Shown one piece after another: positions 34,114-43,506 of a stretch of DNA of 64,000 bases (position 1 is the stretch's first letter; each line of letters opens with the position of its first letter). This DNA comes from CAYMPH01 sp964392365 (lineage in GTDB: Bacteria; Spirochaetota; UBA4802; UBA5550): positions 1 through 64,000 of the forward strand of contig CAYMPH010000015.1 in assembly GCA_964392365.1 (NCBI GenBank), written 5' to 3'. The notes beneath the pieces are model-generated. The model did no database searches. It saw only the letters and a list, made by a program, of their open reading frames with translations, and was not told the origin of the DNA. The position numbers and the translations under genes are program-made.

Positions 34114-34638
34114 ATGAAACAATTTAAAGGAAAAGTCCTGTTTCTTGACAGATCTGATATAAATACAGATGAAATTATTCCGGCTAAATATTTAACAGAA
34201 ATTACAAAAGAAGCATTGAAGCCTTTTCTTCTGGAAGATCTGAAACTTGATGGATTTTCAAATATTAAAGATTTGCCCGGAAAAACAATTTTAGTGACCA
34301 GGGCAAACTTCGGATGCGGCTCATCCAGGGAACATGCCCCCTGGGCTCTTGAAGTTAATGGAATAAATCTTGTAATAGCTGAAAATTTTGCAAGAATTTT
34401 CAGGCAGAATATGTATAATAACGGAATGCTTGCTGTTGAACTGCCGGCTGAAACGATTGACAATTTATTCAAGCTTTCTAAGAAGGGTGATGTTGAAATA
34501 GAAGCAGATATGTCTACAGGGCAATTTATCATCAAATCGGGTAATGAAGAGGAAAGAATTATGTTTTCAGTTAATTCCTTTGACAAGGCACTTGTTGAAG
34601 CTGGAGGATGGCTCCAGTATGCTGAAAAAAAATATTAA
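34114..34638 (+). CDS. leuD: 3-isopropylmalate dehydratase small subunit (LeuD type)
   Basis: 174 aa. Swivelling small subunit with DINTDEIIPAKYL near the start and the substrate-site block NFGCGSSREHAPWAL (about residues 66-80). The ATG directly follows the leuC stop codon, with a GGAGAT ribosome site inside the leuC end, so the subunits are made in step. It forms the heterodimer with LeuC. It ends 9 bases before the converging AsmA-like gene; a weak AT-only inverted repeat lies between. Confidence 0.9.
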   Translation: MKQFKGKVLFLDRSDINTDEIIPAKYLTEITKEALKPFLLEDLKLDGFSNIKDLPGKTILVTRANFGCGSSREHAPWALEVNGINLVIAENFARIFRQNMYNNGMLAVELPAETIDNLFKLSKKGDVEIEADMSTGQFIIKSGNEEERIMFSVNSFDKALVEAGGWLQYAEKKY

Positions 34639-34647
34639 TTTATAAAT

Positions 34648-36720
34648 TTATTTTAATCTTTTAATATTTGCACTGTCAATAATTTTGTCTTTTGCAGCAA
34701 ATGGTATTGTATACCAGCCGCCGATTAAATATCTGTCGATTCCCATTAGAGTTATTGCGGGCCCGGGAAGATCCTGGATGAAATTTTTTGTAAAAGCCAG
34801 TTCAATATCGACATTTTTTTCTGCAAAGAATTTTTTATCAAAAGCTCCTTTCAGATTTACCCTGATATCATCAGCGCTGAATATGAAAGAATTGATTATA
34901 AAATTTTTTCCTGCAATATTAATATTCCCTGAAATCCTATTAAATTCCAGATCTTTTAATTTATATTTTAATTCAGATAGCCAGATTCCTAGACCATTTT
35001 GTATGCCTGTATCAGCCACCTTGCCGTTTTTAATTATAAATTCCAATTTACCGAAAACTGAATCAGAAAAATTTTTACCTGGAGAAAAATTTATATCCGC
35101 TCGGCCGTCGGCAATGCCAAAAAGACGATTTTTGAAATTGTCGCTGTAGGATACAATATCCTGAATTTTAATTCCGCTGAGTTCACAGGATACATTTACT
35201 TTCGGCTGTGTTTCTAAAAATAAAATTGATCCTTTGCCGTTTATTTCTCCACCCATAGAGCGGGTTGAAAAATTTTCAATATTGATTTCATTCTTTTTAG
35301 CAGTATATGAAAGCGTAGCATCTGAAAAAACAATATCGTCATAGATTATTTTTGATGCATTAATTTTACCTGCAAATTCTATCGGGAATTCAGTTTTACC
35401 TTTATCTCCGGGTAAAATAGAATCAGTTAGAATAAAATATTCCGAATTTATATAAATAAACATTTTATTCAGTTTTGAATCTGTACAGGCAAATGAAAGA
35501 GTAACAGGATTACCTGAAATAAATGCAGAAATATTTTCCATTTTAAAAAAATTGTTTTTAATGATAACATCTGAAGTAATGCCTGACAAAGTTTTTTGAA
35601 TTATGTCATAGCCTGAATCTTTTATTTTAAGCTCTGAATTGAAAATTCCGTTTTTTAATGAAACGCTACCTTTCGCTCTGCCGAAAATTTTTAATGGAAT
35701 CTGTTTAACCAGAAGCGCGGCATCTGAAAGCTCTGCATCGATTTTATTTATTGAGAATTCAATTTTCTCAGTCTGGATATTATAGATTATATTGTTTATA
35801 AAAAATGAGGTTGTATCAATTTTTCCGTTAATGCTGTATAAATTTAAAATATCCTTCTTTATATCAACGCTGCAATTTCCATCTGCAAAAACGATTTTAT
35901 TCGAATTGAGCAGAGTGGAATTGGCTATCACATGCCCGCTAACAATTTTAGAATTGATAACCAGATCATAAATTTTTCCTTTTACCAGATTATATGGCTG
36001 ATTTACATCATCTCCAAGTTTATAAACCCATGGAAGAGATGCCCTGACAATATCAACATCACCTTTTATTTCAAAATCATCAGCTTTCTGAAATATATTT
36101 AATTCAGGACGGAGTTCTCCTCTGTTGTCAGGAAGTATCAGTCTGATATTTGTTCCTTTGATCTTCTTTAAATCTGTAAGATTAAAAATAGCATCTAGGA
36201 AATATCTTCCTTCTAATGGTTTGTATGATTTTGGTAAATTAATAAAAGTAAGTTCCGCATCCTTGAATTCAATAATTTCTATTTTGAAAGAAGCAGAATC
36301 GGAATCTATGTTTTTTCTTATATCTGTTATAAGCTCAGCAATATCAGTCGATTTGTCATTTTTAAATATGATATTGATTTTTAAAGATTTGATATATATT
36401 TTATTAAATTTAATCTCTTTCTTTGTAAATAATGAAAATAATGAAAATCCCAACTCTGCATTTTCTGATGAAGCTATGATTTCTTCTGTTTTACTGTATA
36501 ATTTAAGATCTGTAAGTTTTATGCCGCGGTAAGAATAATCAATCCCTGAAATTTTAATTTTTCTGCTGAGTGTTTTTTCAGCCTGCGCGGTAATTATTAG
36601 AAGAAGTTTTTCTTTCGGGAAAAAGGAAATAAACAGTGCTGCTGCTGAAATAGAAGTTATAACTGAAGAAATTAATATGAATGTGAATAATTTAAAGAGG
36701 TTGATTTTTACTGGCTTCAC
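34648..36720 (-). CDS. AsmA-like envelope protein
   Basis: 690 aa from GTG 36720. The frame is open to ATG 36855, but that would overlap the upstream gene by 164 bases. The GTG is preceded by a GGAAAG-like site and directly gives a charged start and one transmembrane segment (LFKLFTFILISSVITSISAAALFISF). The rest is repetitive beta-strand sequence with GKGSILFLETQPKVNVSCEL-type units, typical of the AsmA/TamB/YhdP family that bridges the periplasm and moves phospholipid to the outer membrane. It ends with the usual conserved segment NGLGIWLSELKYKLKDLEF, followed by an IDSANIKRLK tail. This supports a two-membrane cell. Confidence 0.72.
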   Translation of the reverse strand: MKPVKINLFKLFTFILISSVITSISAAALFISFFPKEKLLLIITAQAEKTLSRKIKISGIDYSYRGIKLTDLKLYSKTEEIIASSENAELGFSLFSLFTKKEIKFNKIYIKSLKINIIFKNDKSTDIAELITDIRKNIDSDSASFKIEIIEFKDAELTFINLPKSYKPLEGRYFLDAIFNLTDLKKIKGTNIRLILPDNRGELRPELNIFQKADDFEIKGDVDIVRASLPWVYKLGDDVNQPYNLVKGKIYDLVINSKIVSGHVIANSTLLNSNKIVFADGNCSVDIKKDILNLYSINGKIDTTSFFINNIIYNIQTEKIEFSINKIDAELSDAALLVKQIPLKIFGRAKGSVSLKNGIFNSELKIKDSGYDIIQKTLSGITSDVIIKNNFFKMENISAFISGNPVTLSFACTDSKLNKMFIYINSEYFILTDSILPGDKGKTEFPIEFAGKINASKIIYDDIVFSDATLSYTAKKNEINIENFSTRSMGGEINGKGSILFLETQPKVNVSCELSGIKIQDIVSYSDNFKNRLFGIADGRADINFSPGKNFSDSVFGKLEFIIKNGKVADTGIQNGLGIWLSELKYKLKDLEFNRISGNINIAGKNFIINSFIFSADDIRVNLKGAFDKKFFAEKNVDIELAFTKNFIQDLPGPAITLMGIDRYLIGGWYTIPFAAKDKIIDSANIKRLK

Positions 36721-37918
36721 GTTTTCTTTCCATCGCTGATTTTTTGCGGTAGAATTGAACTGTTTTTTCAAGCTCTGCAAGGTCATTTGAAATAATTTTT
36801 CCTGCAACAAGCTGAATATGTTTATCCTCGAGAAGCTGAACCATATAGACATCACCTTTTTCAGGAGGCAGTCCGACCATATTTATCAGCTCTTTACTTC
36901 CGAATTCAAAGTTATGAGGCTGTTTTGGTGCGATTCTAAGTTTTTGCTTTTCAACCTGAATTAATAGAGTATCGTAAATTCTTCCAATGGTGTCTCTAAT
37001 CATAAGATTTTCAAGCTGCCTGTATGCGGTCCATATTCTTTCGCTTAATAGCTGTATAAGTTTTGTAGCCAACTGAGGCTGTGCCTGAACCATTTTTTCA
37101 AAATTAGATCTGTTTATGCCAAGAACAGCTACCTCGCCGAATGAAATTGCAGATGCACTTCTTGGTTTATTATCAAGTAACGCCATCTCACCGAAAATAT
37201 CTCCAGGAGACAAGACAGCGAGTAAAATCTCCTGATCGAGGATTTTGGTAATTTTAACTTTTCCGGATTGTATAATAAAAAGTTCATCACCAGGCTCGTT
37301 TTCGCAGAAGAGCATCGTGTTATCTTTGAAAGTTTTATTCATATTATCGGCAGAAGAAGACTCTGCTGGTTTAAGAGGCGCTTTTAATGATTTTAATCTT
37401 TCTATTGCTTTATTTACATTCGGATCATTCGGACAGTATTTAATAAATTTCTGAAAAGCATAAACAGCATGAGAGTATTGTTTTTTTGTTATGTAATATT
37501 CACCAATATTGAATAGATGCGATGGATCTTCATGAGATGCATTTTTAAATGTGAGATTGGTAATTGACTGATCAAAATCTCTAAGCTGCCTGCTGAAAAA
37601 TTTTATTATTTTCATTGCTACAGCGGGATTTTTTTGAATTAAAAGGCCGAATTTTTCCCTTTCAACAGATATCAGTGAAACATTTTCAAGTGCAATTGCA
37701 GTTTCTATTCTGGTGTGTCCGCTCATGCATGAAACAACGCCGAAAAAATCCCCTGGGCCCATTATAGTATATGGATCTTCTGTTACTGCAGGATTCTCCT
37801 TTGAAACCTTAACTCTTCCTTTAAGAATAATATAAAAATTATCGGAATTTTTTTTTCCTTCAACTATTATAAAAGAATTAGCAAGATAATTTTCTACTTT
37901 AAATTGAATATCGCTCAT
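36692..37918 (-). CDS. Double cyclic-nucleotide-binding domain protein with TPR-like linker
   Basis: 408 aa with two CAP_ED domains. The first (about 8-130) carries GPGDFFGVVSCMSG in place of the phosphate-binding cassette and lacks its usual Arg-Ser. The second (about 205-320) has GDIFGEMALLDNKPRSASA, the full cassette with the conserved Glu and Arg. Between them is a TPR-like segment (NIGEYYITKKQYSHAVYAFQKF). The C-terminal 100 residues are helical and only loosely resemble a Crp-type winged helix, without a clear recognition helix. It is probably a signalling or regulatory protein rather than a normal Crp factor. A GAGGAAT ribosome site supports the start. It overlaps the AsmA-like start by 29 bases. 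Confidence 0.75.
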   Translation of the reverse strand: MSDIQFKVENYLANSFIIVEGKKNSDNFYIILKGRVKVSKENPAVTEDPYTIMGPGDFFGVVSCMSGHTRIETAIALENVSLISVEREKFGLLIQKNPAVAMKIIKFFSRQLRDFDQSITNLTFKNASHEDPSHLFNIGEYYITKKQYSHAVYAFQKFIKYCPNDPNVNKAIERLKSLKAPLKPAESSSADNMNKTFKDNTMLFCENEPGDELFIIQSGKVKITKILDQEILLAVLSPGDIFGEMALLDNKPRSASAISFGEVAVLGINRSNFEKMVQAQPQLATKLIQLLSERIWTAYRQLENLMIRDTIGRIYDTLLIQVEKQKLRIAPKQPHNFEFGSKELINMVGLPPEKGDVYMVQLLEDKHIQLVAGKIISNDLAELEKTVQFYRKKSAMERKREASKNQPL

Positions 37919-38020
37919 TATTCCTCGGAAACCTTATTAAATCAAAAAAGTATAATAGGTTAATATTAAAATCGGCATAAAATCAAGCAAATTACATAAA
38001 TATTTTAAGAGTTTGTATCT

Positions 38021-39199
38021 TTATTCATATTTGAGAGCATCAATCGGCTTTAGTTGAGATGCTTTTTTCGATGGATAATATCCGAAAAAAATTCCAACTG
38101 CTGCAGCAAAAAAAACAGAAATTAAAATTGATGAAAGAGAAAATAGAAACGGCCATTTAAGTACAGTTATGGCTGTATAATATACTGAAATCCCGAAAAT
38201 TATGCCAATTAATCCCCCTGATACACTGAGGGTAACGGCTTCAATTAAAAACTGAAGCATTATATCACGTTTTTTCGCGCCTATTGCCATTCTTATACCG
38301 ATTTCTCTTGTCCTTTCTGTGACTGAAACGAGCATGATATTCATAATTCCAACACCGCCGACAAATAGAGAAATTGAAGCTATGCCTGCAAGCAGTATAG
38401 CTGTTGCATTGGATACATCAGTTGCCATTTTCAGTTTATCTTTGCTGCTGATGATTTCAAAATCGTCTGGATGTGAATCAATAATATTATGTTTCTGCCG
38501 GAAGTATTTTCTTAATATTTCACTTGTTTCATCTACCATCTGCTCATTTTGAGCAGCGACATATATCTCATTGAAATCATTTCTATTCCATAACCTGGTA
38601 TTTGCAGTTGTAAATGGAATTAAAATCATATCGTCAAAATCAAAACCTGAAAATGCCTGTCCCGCTTCATCGAGAACCCCTATAACTTTAAGAGGAATGC
38701 CGTTCATTACAATCTGATCATCAATAGGGTCAAGCTGGCCGAATAGATTATGTTTTATTTTACTGCCGATTATAACAACTTTTGATGACATGAAAATTTC
38801 ATCATCCGTAAAAAACCGGCCCATTTTAACTGTTCTGTTCATTATTTTAAAATACTCATTATTAACGCCTAAAAGCAATGTTTTGCCGCTGATATTTCTG
38901 AATTTTATCTGAGGATTGAAAATAGTAACAGGAGTGACATGTTTTATCTGCTGAAAGCTTTTTTTCAAGTTGTCAAGGTCGGTTTGGGTAATTGGTTTCC
39001 GCTCTGAATACAATCTCATGGAGTTCGTACCGAAACTGATTATTCTTTCTCTGATTACAACCTGTGCGCTGTTGCCGATTCCTATCATAATGATTACAGA
39101 AGAAACCCCAATAATAATGCCTATGCTCGTAAGGGATGATCTCATCTTATTTCTTGCCAGAGCTCTACTGGCTGTTACAAAAGAATTTTTTATATCCAT
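38021..39199 (-). CDS. ABC transporter permease, MacB/FtsX family
   Basis: 392 aa. One N-terminal transmembrane segment within RSSLTSIGIIIGVSSVIIMIG, a periplasmic MacB_PCD domain of about 200 residues (SFGTNSMRLYSE, GRFFTDDEIF), then three C-terminal transmembrane segments with the FtsX signature MLVSVTERTREIGIRMAIGAKKRDI. MacB-type permeases use ATP to drive mechanotransmission, for lipoprotein or peptide export. The partner ATPase is not adjacent. The ATG has no clear ribosome site. The gene is divergent from the radical SAM gene at 39272. Confidence 0.85.
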   Translation of the reverse strand: MDIKNSFVTASRALARNKMRSSLTSIGIIIGVSSVIIMIGIGNSAQVVIRERIISFGTNSMRLYSERKPITQTDLDNLKKSFQQIKHVTPVTIFNPQIKFRNISGKTLLLGVNNEYFKIMNRTVKMGRFFTDDEIFMSSKVVIIGSKIKHNLFGQLDPIDDQIVMNGIPLKVIGVLDEAGQAFSGFDFDDMILIPFTTANTRLWNRNDFNEIYVAAQNEQMVDETSEILRKYFRQKHNIIDSHPDDFEIISSKDKLKMATDVSNATAILLAGIASISLFVGGVGIMNIMLVSVTERTREIGIRMAIGAKKRDIMLQFLIEAVTLSVSGGLIGIIFGISVYYTAITVLKWPFLFSLSSILISVFFAAAVGIFFGYYPSKKASQLKPIDALKYE

Positions 39200-39271
39200 A
39201 TGGCTATTTTAATATGCTTGCAATAATAATGGTCAAGCAGAATTTGAATATAAAAAGATAATAATAAATAA

Positions 39272-40384
39272 ATGAAAAGTGCAAAAAACATAAAAGTTAT
39301 TTTATATGATACTTCATATCAGAATGACCGTATTGCAGAGAACTTTTTATCTATTGGTTCTGCTGAAAAAATACCTTTTTCTAATGAAAACGAACTTGAA
39401 TTTCTTCTCAATAATCTGAAAACAACAGGATTCCAATCAAAAGAAATTCTTATTCTGAAAAAATTTAAAGGCAGAATATTTCAAAAATGCCCCGGTTCGC
39501 CTGAAATGGTCTGCTGCAATTATTATCTTCTGAATACATGTTTTGACTGCTTATACGACTGTGTTTACTGTTTTTTAAATTTTTATAAAAATTCATTCGG
39601 GATTACACAGTTTTTATTTGCTGAAAATATTTTAGTGGAAATGAATCATCTGTTTCAGGATAAAGATAAAATTTACAGGGTAGGTACCGGAGAATTCACA
39701 GATTCGCTTATGTTTGATGAAATAACAGGCATAGGGAAACTTCTCATTGAGAAAGCTTCAGATCATAAAAATATAATGCTTGAGCTCAAAACAAAATCAG
39801 ACAACATTTCTCATCTGCTTGATATTAAGAATAAAGGAAATGCAGTTATAGCATGGAGTATCAACACTGAAAAAAATATAGCTCTTTATGAAAACGGCAC
39901 TGCCGGCCTGAATGAACGGATAAATGCTGCAAAACTATGCGCTGACGCAGGGTACAAGATAGCTTTTCATTTTGATCCTATAATTACATCTGATAATTAT
40001 ATTCATGAATATCTTCATACAATAAACTTGTTAATGACATCAGTTAACATAAAAAAAATAGTCTGGATTTCAATGGGTTGCTTCAGGCATGTTCCTGCGA
40101 TGAAAAATATTATACAAAAAAAATTCCCTGAAGAAAAACTGTCTACTGCAGAAATGTTTCCCGGAATTGACGGGAAAATGAGATATCTGAAAAAGATAAG
40201 AGTTGAGACTTACCGGAAATTTAAGGAAAAAATCGATTCATATAATCATAATGCCTTTATTTACCTGTGTATGGAAACTCCTGATGTATGGTATGATTCA
40301 TTTAATGTTAATTATTCAACGCCGGATGAACTGGAATCTGCAATTACAGCTCATATGAAAAATCAGTTTTTAACAGATCATTGA
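39272..40384 (+). CDS. Spore photoproduct lyase-like radical SAM protein
   Basis: 370 aa. The block KGRIFQKCPGSPEMVCCNYYLLN followed by CLYDCVYCFLNFY (Cx3Cx2C) is the signature of the SplB family; the later GTGEFTDSLMFD and LELKTKSDNISHLL also match it. SplB repairs spore photoproduct in DNA, but spirochaetes do not sporulate. Similar proteins occur in non-spore-formers with no established role, so DNA repair is one possibility among others. The C-terminal 60 residues have a conserved-looking YLCMETPDVWYDSF. No ribosome site is evident. Confidence 0.82.
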   Translation: MKSAKNIKVILYDTSYQNDRIAENFLSIGSAEKIPFSNENELEFLLNNLKTTGFQSKEILILKKFKGRIFQKCPGSPEMVCCNYYLLNTCFDCLYDCVYCFLNFYKNSFGITQFLFAENILVEMNHLFQDKDKIYRVGTGEFTDSLMFDEITGIGKLLIEKASDHKNIMLELKTKSDNISHLLDIKNKGNAVIAWSINTEKNIALYENGTAGLNERINAAKLCADAGYKIAFHFDPIITSDNYIHEYLHTINLLMTSVNIKKIVWISMGCFRHVPAMKNIIQKKFPEEKLSTAEMFPGIDGKMRYLKKIRVETYRKFKEKIDSYNHNAFIYLCMETPDVWYDSFNVNYSTPDELESAITAHMKNQFLTDH

Positions 40385-40561
40385 TTAAACTTCTTGACTG
40401 GTAATTTTAAGTTTTAAATATTAATAAAAAATGATTAACCGCAGTGGCCATGAGGCAAAAATCTTTTAAATATCAATAAATCATTGAATAATATTTTTTA
40501 TTAATATAGTTTGTTATTATTAATCATTAAGAGGACGATATTTATTAAAGGAGAAGAATTT

Positions 40562-41680
40562 TTGGACGAGAGGGATTACAAAGAATATAGAAGAGAACTT
40601 GATTCAATTGCAGTAAAGGCAAAAGAATTATCAAGTTCAATAGGAATAGATACGATGAAAGAGCAGCTGCTGAAATTTGAGGAGGAAAATATGAACTCAA
40701 ATCTTTGGCAGAATAAGGATAAATATACTTTTGTTAACAGGGAAATAAGCAGACTTAAGAAAAAAATTCTGCCGTTTGATAGTCTTATCCACCAGATTGA
40801 AGAATCTATTGAGCTTTATGATCTGTCAATGCAGGAAAAAGATTTTGGTATGCTCGATGAAATATCCAGGAATCTGCTGAATTTTAAAAAAACTTTCGAT
40901 GATCTTGAAACAATTGAACTTCTATCCGGAGAAGATGACGAAAATAACGCTTTTCTTACAATACACGCAGGGGCAGGCGGAACTGAATCCCAGGACTGGG
41001 CAAGCATGCTTTTCAGGATGTTCACACGATGGTCTGAGAAAAAAGGATTTGAAGTTGAAATTATAGATTATTCTGCCGGTGAGGAAGCCGGGATAAAAAG
41101 CGCTACTATTCTGGTTAAAGGGGATTTTTCATACGGTTTATTAAAAGGCGAGCAGGGAGTACACAGGCTGGTTAGAATTTCCCCTTTTGATTCAAATAAA
41201 AGACGCCACACATCTTTTGCCTCAGTTGAAGTTCTTCCTGAAGTTTCAGAGGAAGTTGATATTGAAATCAATGAAAATGATTTGAGAATAGATACATACA
41301 GGGCATCCGGAGCCGGCGGCCAGCACGTTAATAAAACAGATTCCGCTATCAGGATAACTCACATCCCGACAAATATAGTTGTTCAATGCCAGAATGAACG
41401 CTCGCAGCATAAAAATAAAGCCACAGCAATGAAAGTTCTTAAATCAAGATTATATGATTTCAGAAAAAAAGAAATGGATGCTGCAAAACTGGAAAAACAG
41501 GCTGAAAAGAAAGATATTTCCTGGGGAAATCAGATCAGATCATATGTTTTTCAGCCTTATACTATGGTAAAAGATCATAGAACAGGCGAGGAAACAGCCA
41601 GTATTGATTTTGTTTTTGATGGCGATATTGACAGATTTATTTATTCATATTTAAAATCAATCCGCCTTGGAAAATCTTAA
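40562..41680 (+). CDS. prfB: Peptide chain release factor 2 (RF2)
   Basis: 372 aa. Releases the peptide at UGA and UAA stop codons. The GGQ loop reads ASGAGGQHVNKTDSAIRITH (about residues 240-259). The N-terminal helical domain and the rest of the RF2 core (HAGAGGTESQDWASMLFRMF, GVHRLVRISPFDSNKRRHTSF) are intact. The start is TTG 40562, chosen because AAAGGAG lies 9 bases upstream, whereas the ATG at 40511 has no ribosome site and its first 17 residues are unlike RF2. The in-frame UGA of the usual programmed frameshift near codon 25 is absent; the gene reads straight through. Confidence 0.95.
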   Translation: MDERDYKEYRRELDSIAVKAKELSSSIGIDTMKEQLLKFEEENMNSNLWQNKDKYTFVNREISRLKKKILPFDSLIHQIEESIELYDLSMQEKDFGMLDEISRNLLNFKKTFDDLETIELLSGEDDENNAFLTIHAGAGGTESQDWASMLFRMFTRWSEKKGFEVEIIDYSAGEEAGIKSATILVKGDFSYGLLKGEQGVHRLVRISPFDSNKRRHTSFASVEVLPEVSEEVDIEINENDLRIDTYRASGAGGQHVNKTDSAIRITHIPTNIVVQCQNERSQHKNKATAMKVLKSRLYDFRKKEMDAAKLEKQAEKKDISWGNQIRSYVFQPYTMVKDHRTGEETASIDFVFDGDIDRFIYSYLKSIRLGKS

Positions 41681-41741
41681 TAAAAATATAAATTTTTCTT
41701 GAATTATTAATCAATATAGGAGCTAAATTTATTTAAATATT

Positions 41742-42596
41742 ATGAAAATATCAATAGAACATCTAAGGGTTATATTTAAAAAATTCGGCTCTGAAGTTGA
41801 AATGAAATATTTTGATGGAGTTAATCTCCGGACCAGAAAATTTCTTGCTGGAGACATCCTGCTTGAAGAGCATCTCAATATAATTGAGCAGAACAGATTT
41901 AATGAAATAGAAATTTTATATAATGATATTTTATATGAATATATCAATCACGCATTACCTGTTTTTTACAGAAAATCTTATGCAAGAAAGCCTTTTATCG
42001 AAGTAGACCGTCTACTTGAAAATCTTCAGCAGGTTAATACTTTATCCGGCAGACAGAGATTTATAACAATAGTTGGAGATATTTACGGATTTGATTCAAA
42101 AGAAGGTAAAAAAATTATTCTTTTCAATCATGGAGAGCCGGTTGATTTTAAAAAGTGGAATTCTGTAAAAAGGGATATGGATAAAAATAAAATTATTTCT
42201 TTCAGAAACGGTGAAGTTCCAATAATTGTTTTCGTAAATCTTGTGCGTGAAAATAAAAGCGGTTATGTTGAAAGTTTCAGAAAAAATACTGACCTTATAT
42301 CAATACTGGTTTCTCAAAGACCTGATCATCAATTTCTGCCTTCGAATGATTTTATACCAACAGAAGATGTAATATCCGTTACCAGTCCTGAAGAACTCCT
42401 TGAAATATATAAAAAATCCAATGCAAGATTGATTATTATTGGAGAAAATATCGATGGAGATTACAAAACTGCTTTAATGAATGTAAGAAGTTATGATAAA
42501 TTCGTAAGAATGATGGTTGTTCCGGGAATTGACCATAGAAACAGGGATCATTTTCATAAACAGGTTCAGCTTGTTTATAACAGTGATAGATGGTAA
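41742..42596 (+). CDS. Conserved hypothetical protein upstream of a GNAT-like protein
   Basis: 284 aa, soluble. No domain is recognised with confidence. It alternates helices and strands, with a middle segment RFITIVGDIYGFDSKEGKKIILF and a C-terminal segment KSNARLIIIGENIDGDYK that together suggest an alpha/beta fold. A GGAG lies 19 bases before the ATG, farther than usual, so the start may be a few codons off. It overlaps or abuts the next gene (4-base gap to its TTG), so the pair are probably one operon. Confidence 0.5.
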   Translation: MKISIEHLRVIFKKFGSEVEMKYFDGVNLRTRKFLAGDILLEEHLNIIEQNRFNEIEILYNDILYEYINHALPVFYRKSYARKPFIEVDRLLENLQQVNTLSGRQRFITIVGDIYGFDSKEGKKIILFNHGEPVDFKKWNSVKRDMDKNKIISFRNGEVPIIVFVNLVRENKSGYVESFRKNTDLISILVSQRPDHQFLPSNDFIPTEDVISVTSPEELLEIYKKSNARLIIIGENIDGDYKTALMNVRSYDKFVRMMVVPGIDHRNRDHFHKQVQLVYNSDRW

Positions 42597-42600
42597 TTTA

Positions 42601-43506
42601 TTGAAATTTGCTTTTAAAAAAAGATTTTTTAAATATTTTGAACCGGTAAAACTCGGGAAAGAGATTTCGTTTGATCTTGACGGAGCTTTTTCTCAGAGAA
42701 ATTCTTCTACATCAGAAAAAATATTTTTAAACAGATTTACGGTATCTGACTTGATGGAAATTTTTGAAGAGGTTGGGATTCTGCCTCATCTTGAAGGACT
42801 CGGATTTCATGACTTTTCTCTTGTAATTGATGTGGATGAATCACGGGTACAGTATTTAAAACTTTATACAGGCGAAAAAAAGCCGAACAATATTCTCTTT
42901 GATTTAAGACTATCTGAAACAAAATTTATCCCGGATAAAAAATTTTTTAAAGAAAACAAAACAATTATTCCATATGATATGATTGTAATTGAATGGCTTT
43001 CAGCACAGAATCCCCAAAATGAGCAATTTACTGATGGAAAGCCGCAGCTGCCAGGCCAGAAAAAACCAGGGCTTGGAATATTAAAATTCTGTTTTGATAT
43101 GATGAAAATTGTTGCACATGAAGTAATACGGGACGGTTTTCTTGATGTTCCTGATCATATGCACGGTGCAGTAATGTATTCTAAAAATTTTCAGTTTTTC
43201 AACCCTGTGCATGAAGCTATATTCAGGGCTATACTTCGGGATTTAAGAGATTACAGTCTTTCTGATATATCCTGGGGAATGATAACCGGAACTATTATTG
43301 AAAAATTTAAAAATGTTCCTCAGGTATACGATCCGTCAGAGCAGATATTTCCTGTTTCACCAAGAATGAGAGGATATTTTGATTCGCAGCATTACAGGTC
43401 TGTGTTTAATAAATACTATAGATTGAAAAAATATAAATTTGAATTTAAAGAAATGCAGATAAAAAGAGATGAGATTTTGAAAAAGAAAAGCATGGTGGAT
43501 GTTTAA
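42601..43506 (+). CDS. Conserved hypothetical protein, possibly acetyltransferase-like
   Basis: 301 aa from TTG 42601, 4 bases after the preceding stop. The frame is open back to 42517 within the upstream gene, but those residues look like out-of-frame sequence. A central block (DMIVIEWLSAQNP, then LPGQKKPGLGILKFC and DGFLDVPDHMHGAVMYSKNFQFF) resembles a family seen in many bacteria with a GNAT-like core: a Gly-rich loop after a hydrophobic strand and a helix. Whether it has acetyltransferase activity is unknown. It converges with the next gene by 4 bases. Confidence 0.5.
   Translation: MKFAFKKRFFKYFEPVKLGKEISFDLDGAFSQRNSSTSEKIFLNRFTVSDLMEIFEEVGILPHLEGLGFHDFSLVIDVDESRVQYLKLYTGEKKPNNILFDLRLSETKFIPDKKFFKENKTIIPYDMIVIEWLSAQNPQNEQFTDGKPQLPGQKKPGLGILKFCFDMMKIVAHEVIRDGFLDVPDHMHGAVMYSKNFQFFNPVHEAIFRAILRDLRDYSLSDISWGMITGTIIEKFKNVPQVYDPSEQIFPVSPRMRGYFDSQHYRSVFNKYYRLKKYKFEFKEMQIKRDEILKKKSMVDV

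Noticed and set aside
36721..36855. ATG start of the AsmA-like gene at 36855
   Set aside because: It would place 45 residues inside the cyclic-nucleotide gene in another frame, unlike an AsmA N-terminus; GTG 36720 directly precedes the membrane segment.
40430..40475. GC-richer stretch with AACCGCAGTGGCCATGAGGC before prfB as a copy of the repeat at 55440
   Set aside because: Only about eight bases (TTAACCGC) are shared; no inverted arms are found here.
40511..40561. ATG at 40511 as the prfB start
   Set aside because: No ribosome site, and the added residues do not match RF2; TTG 40562 has an AAAGGAG site.
40562..40700. Programmed frameshift in prfB
   Set aside because: The frame is continuous through the whole N-terminal domain with no in-frame UGA at the expected place.
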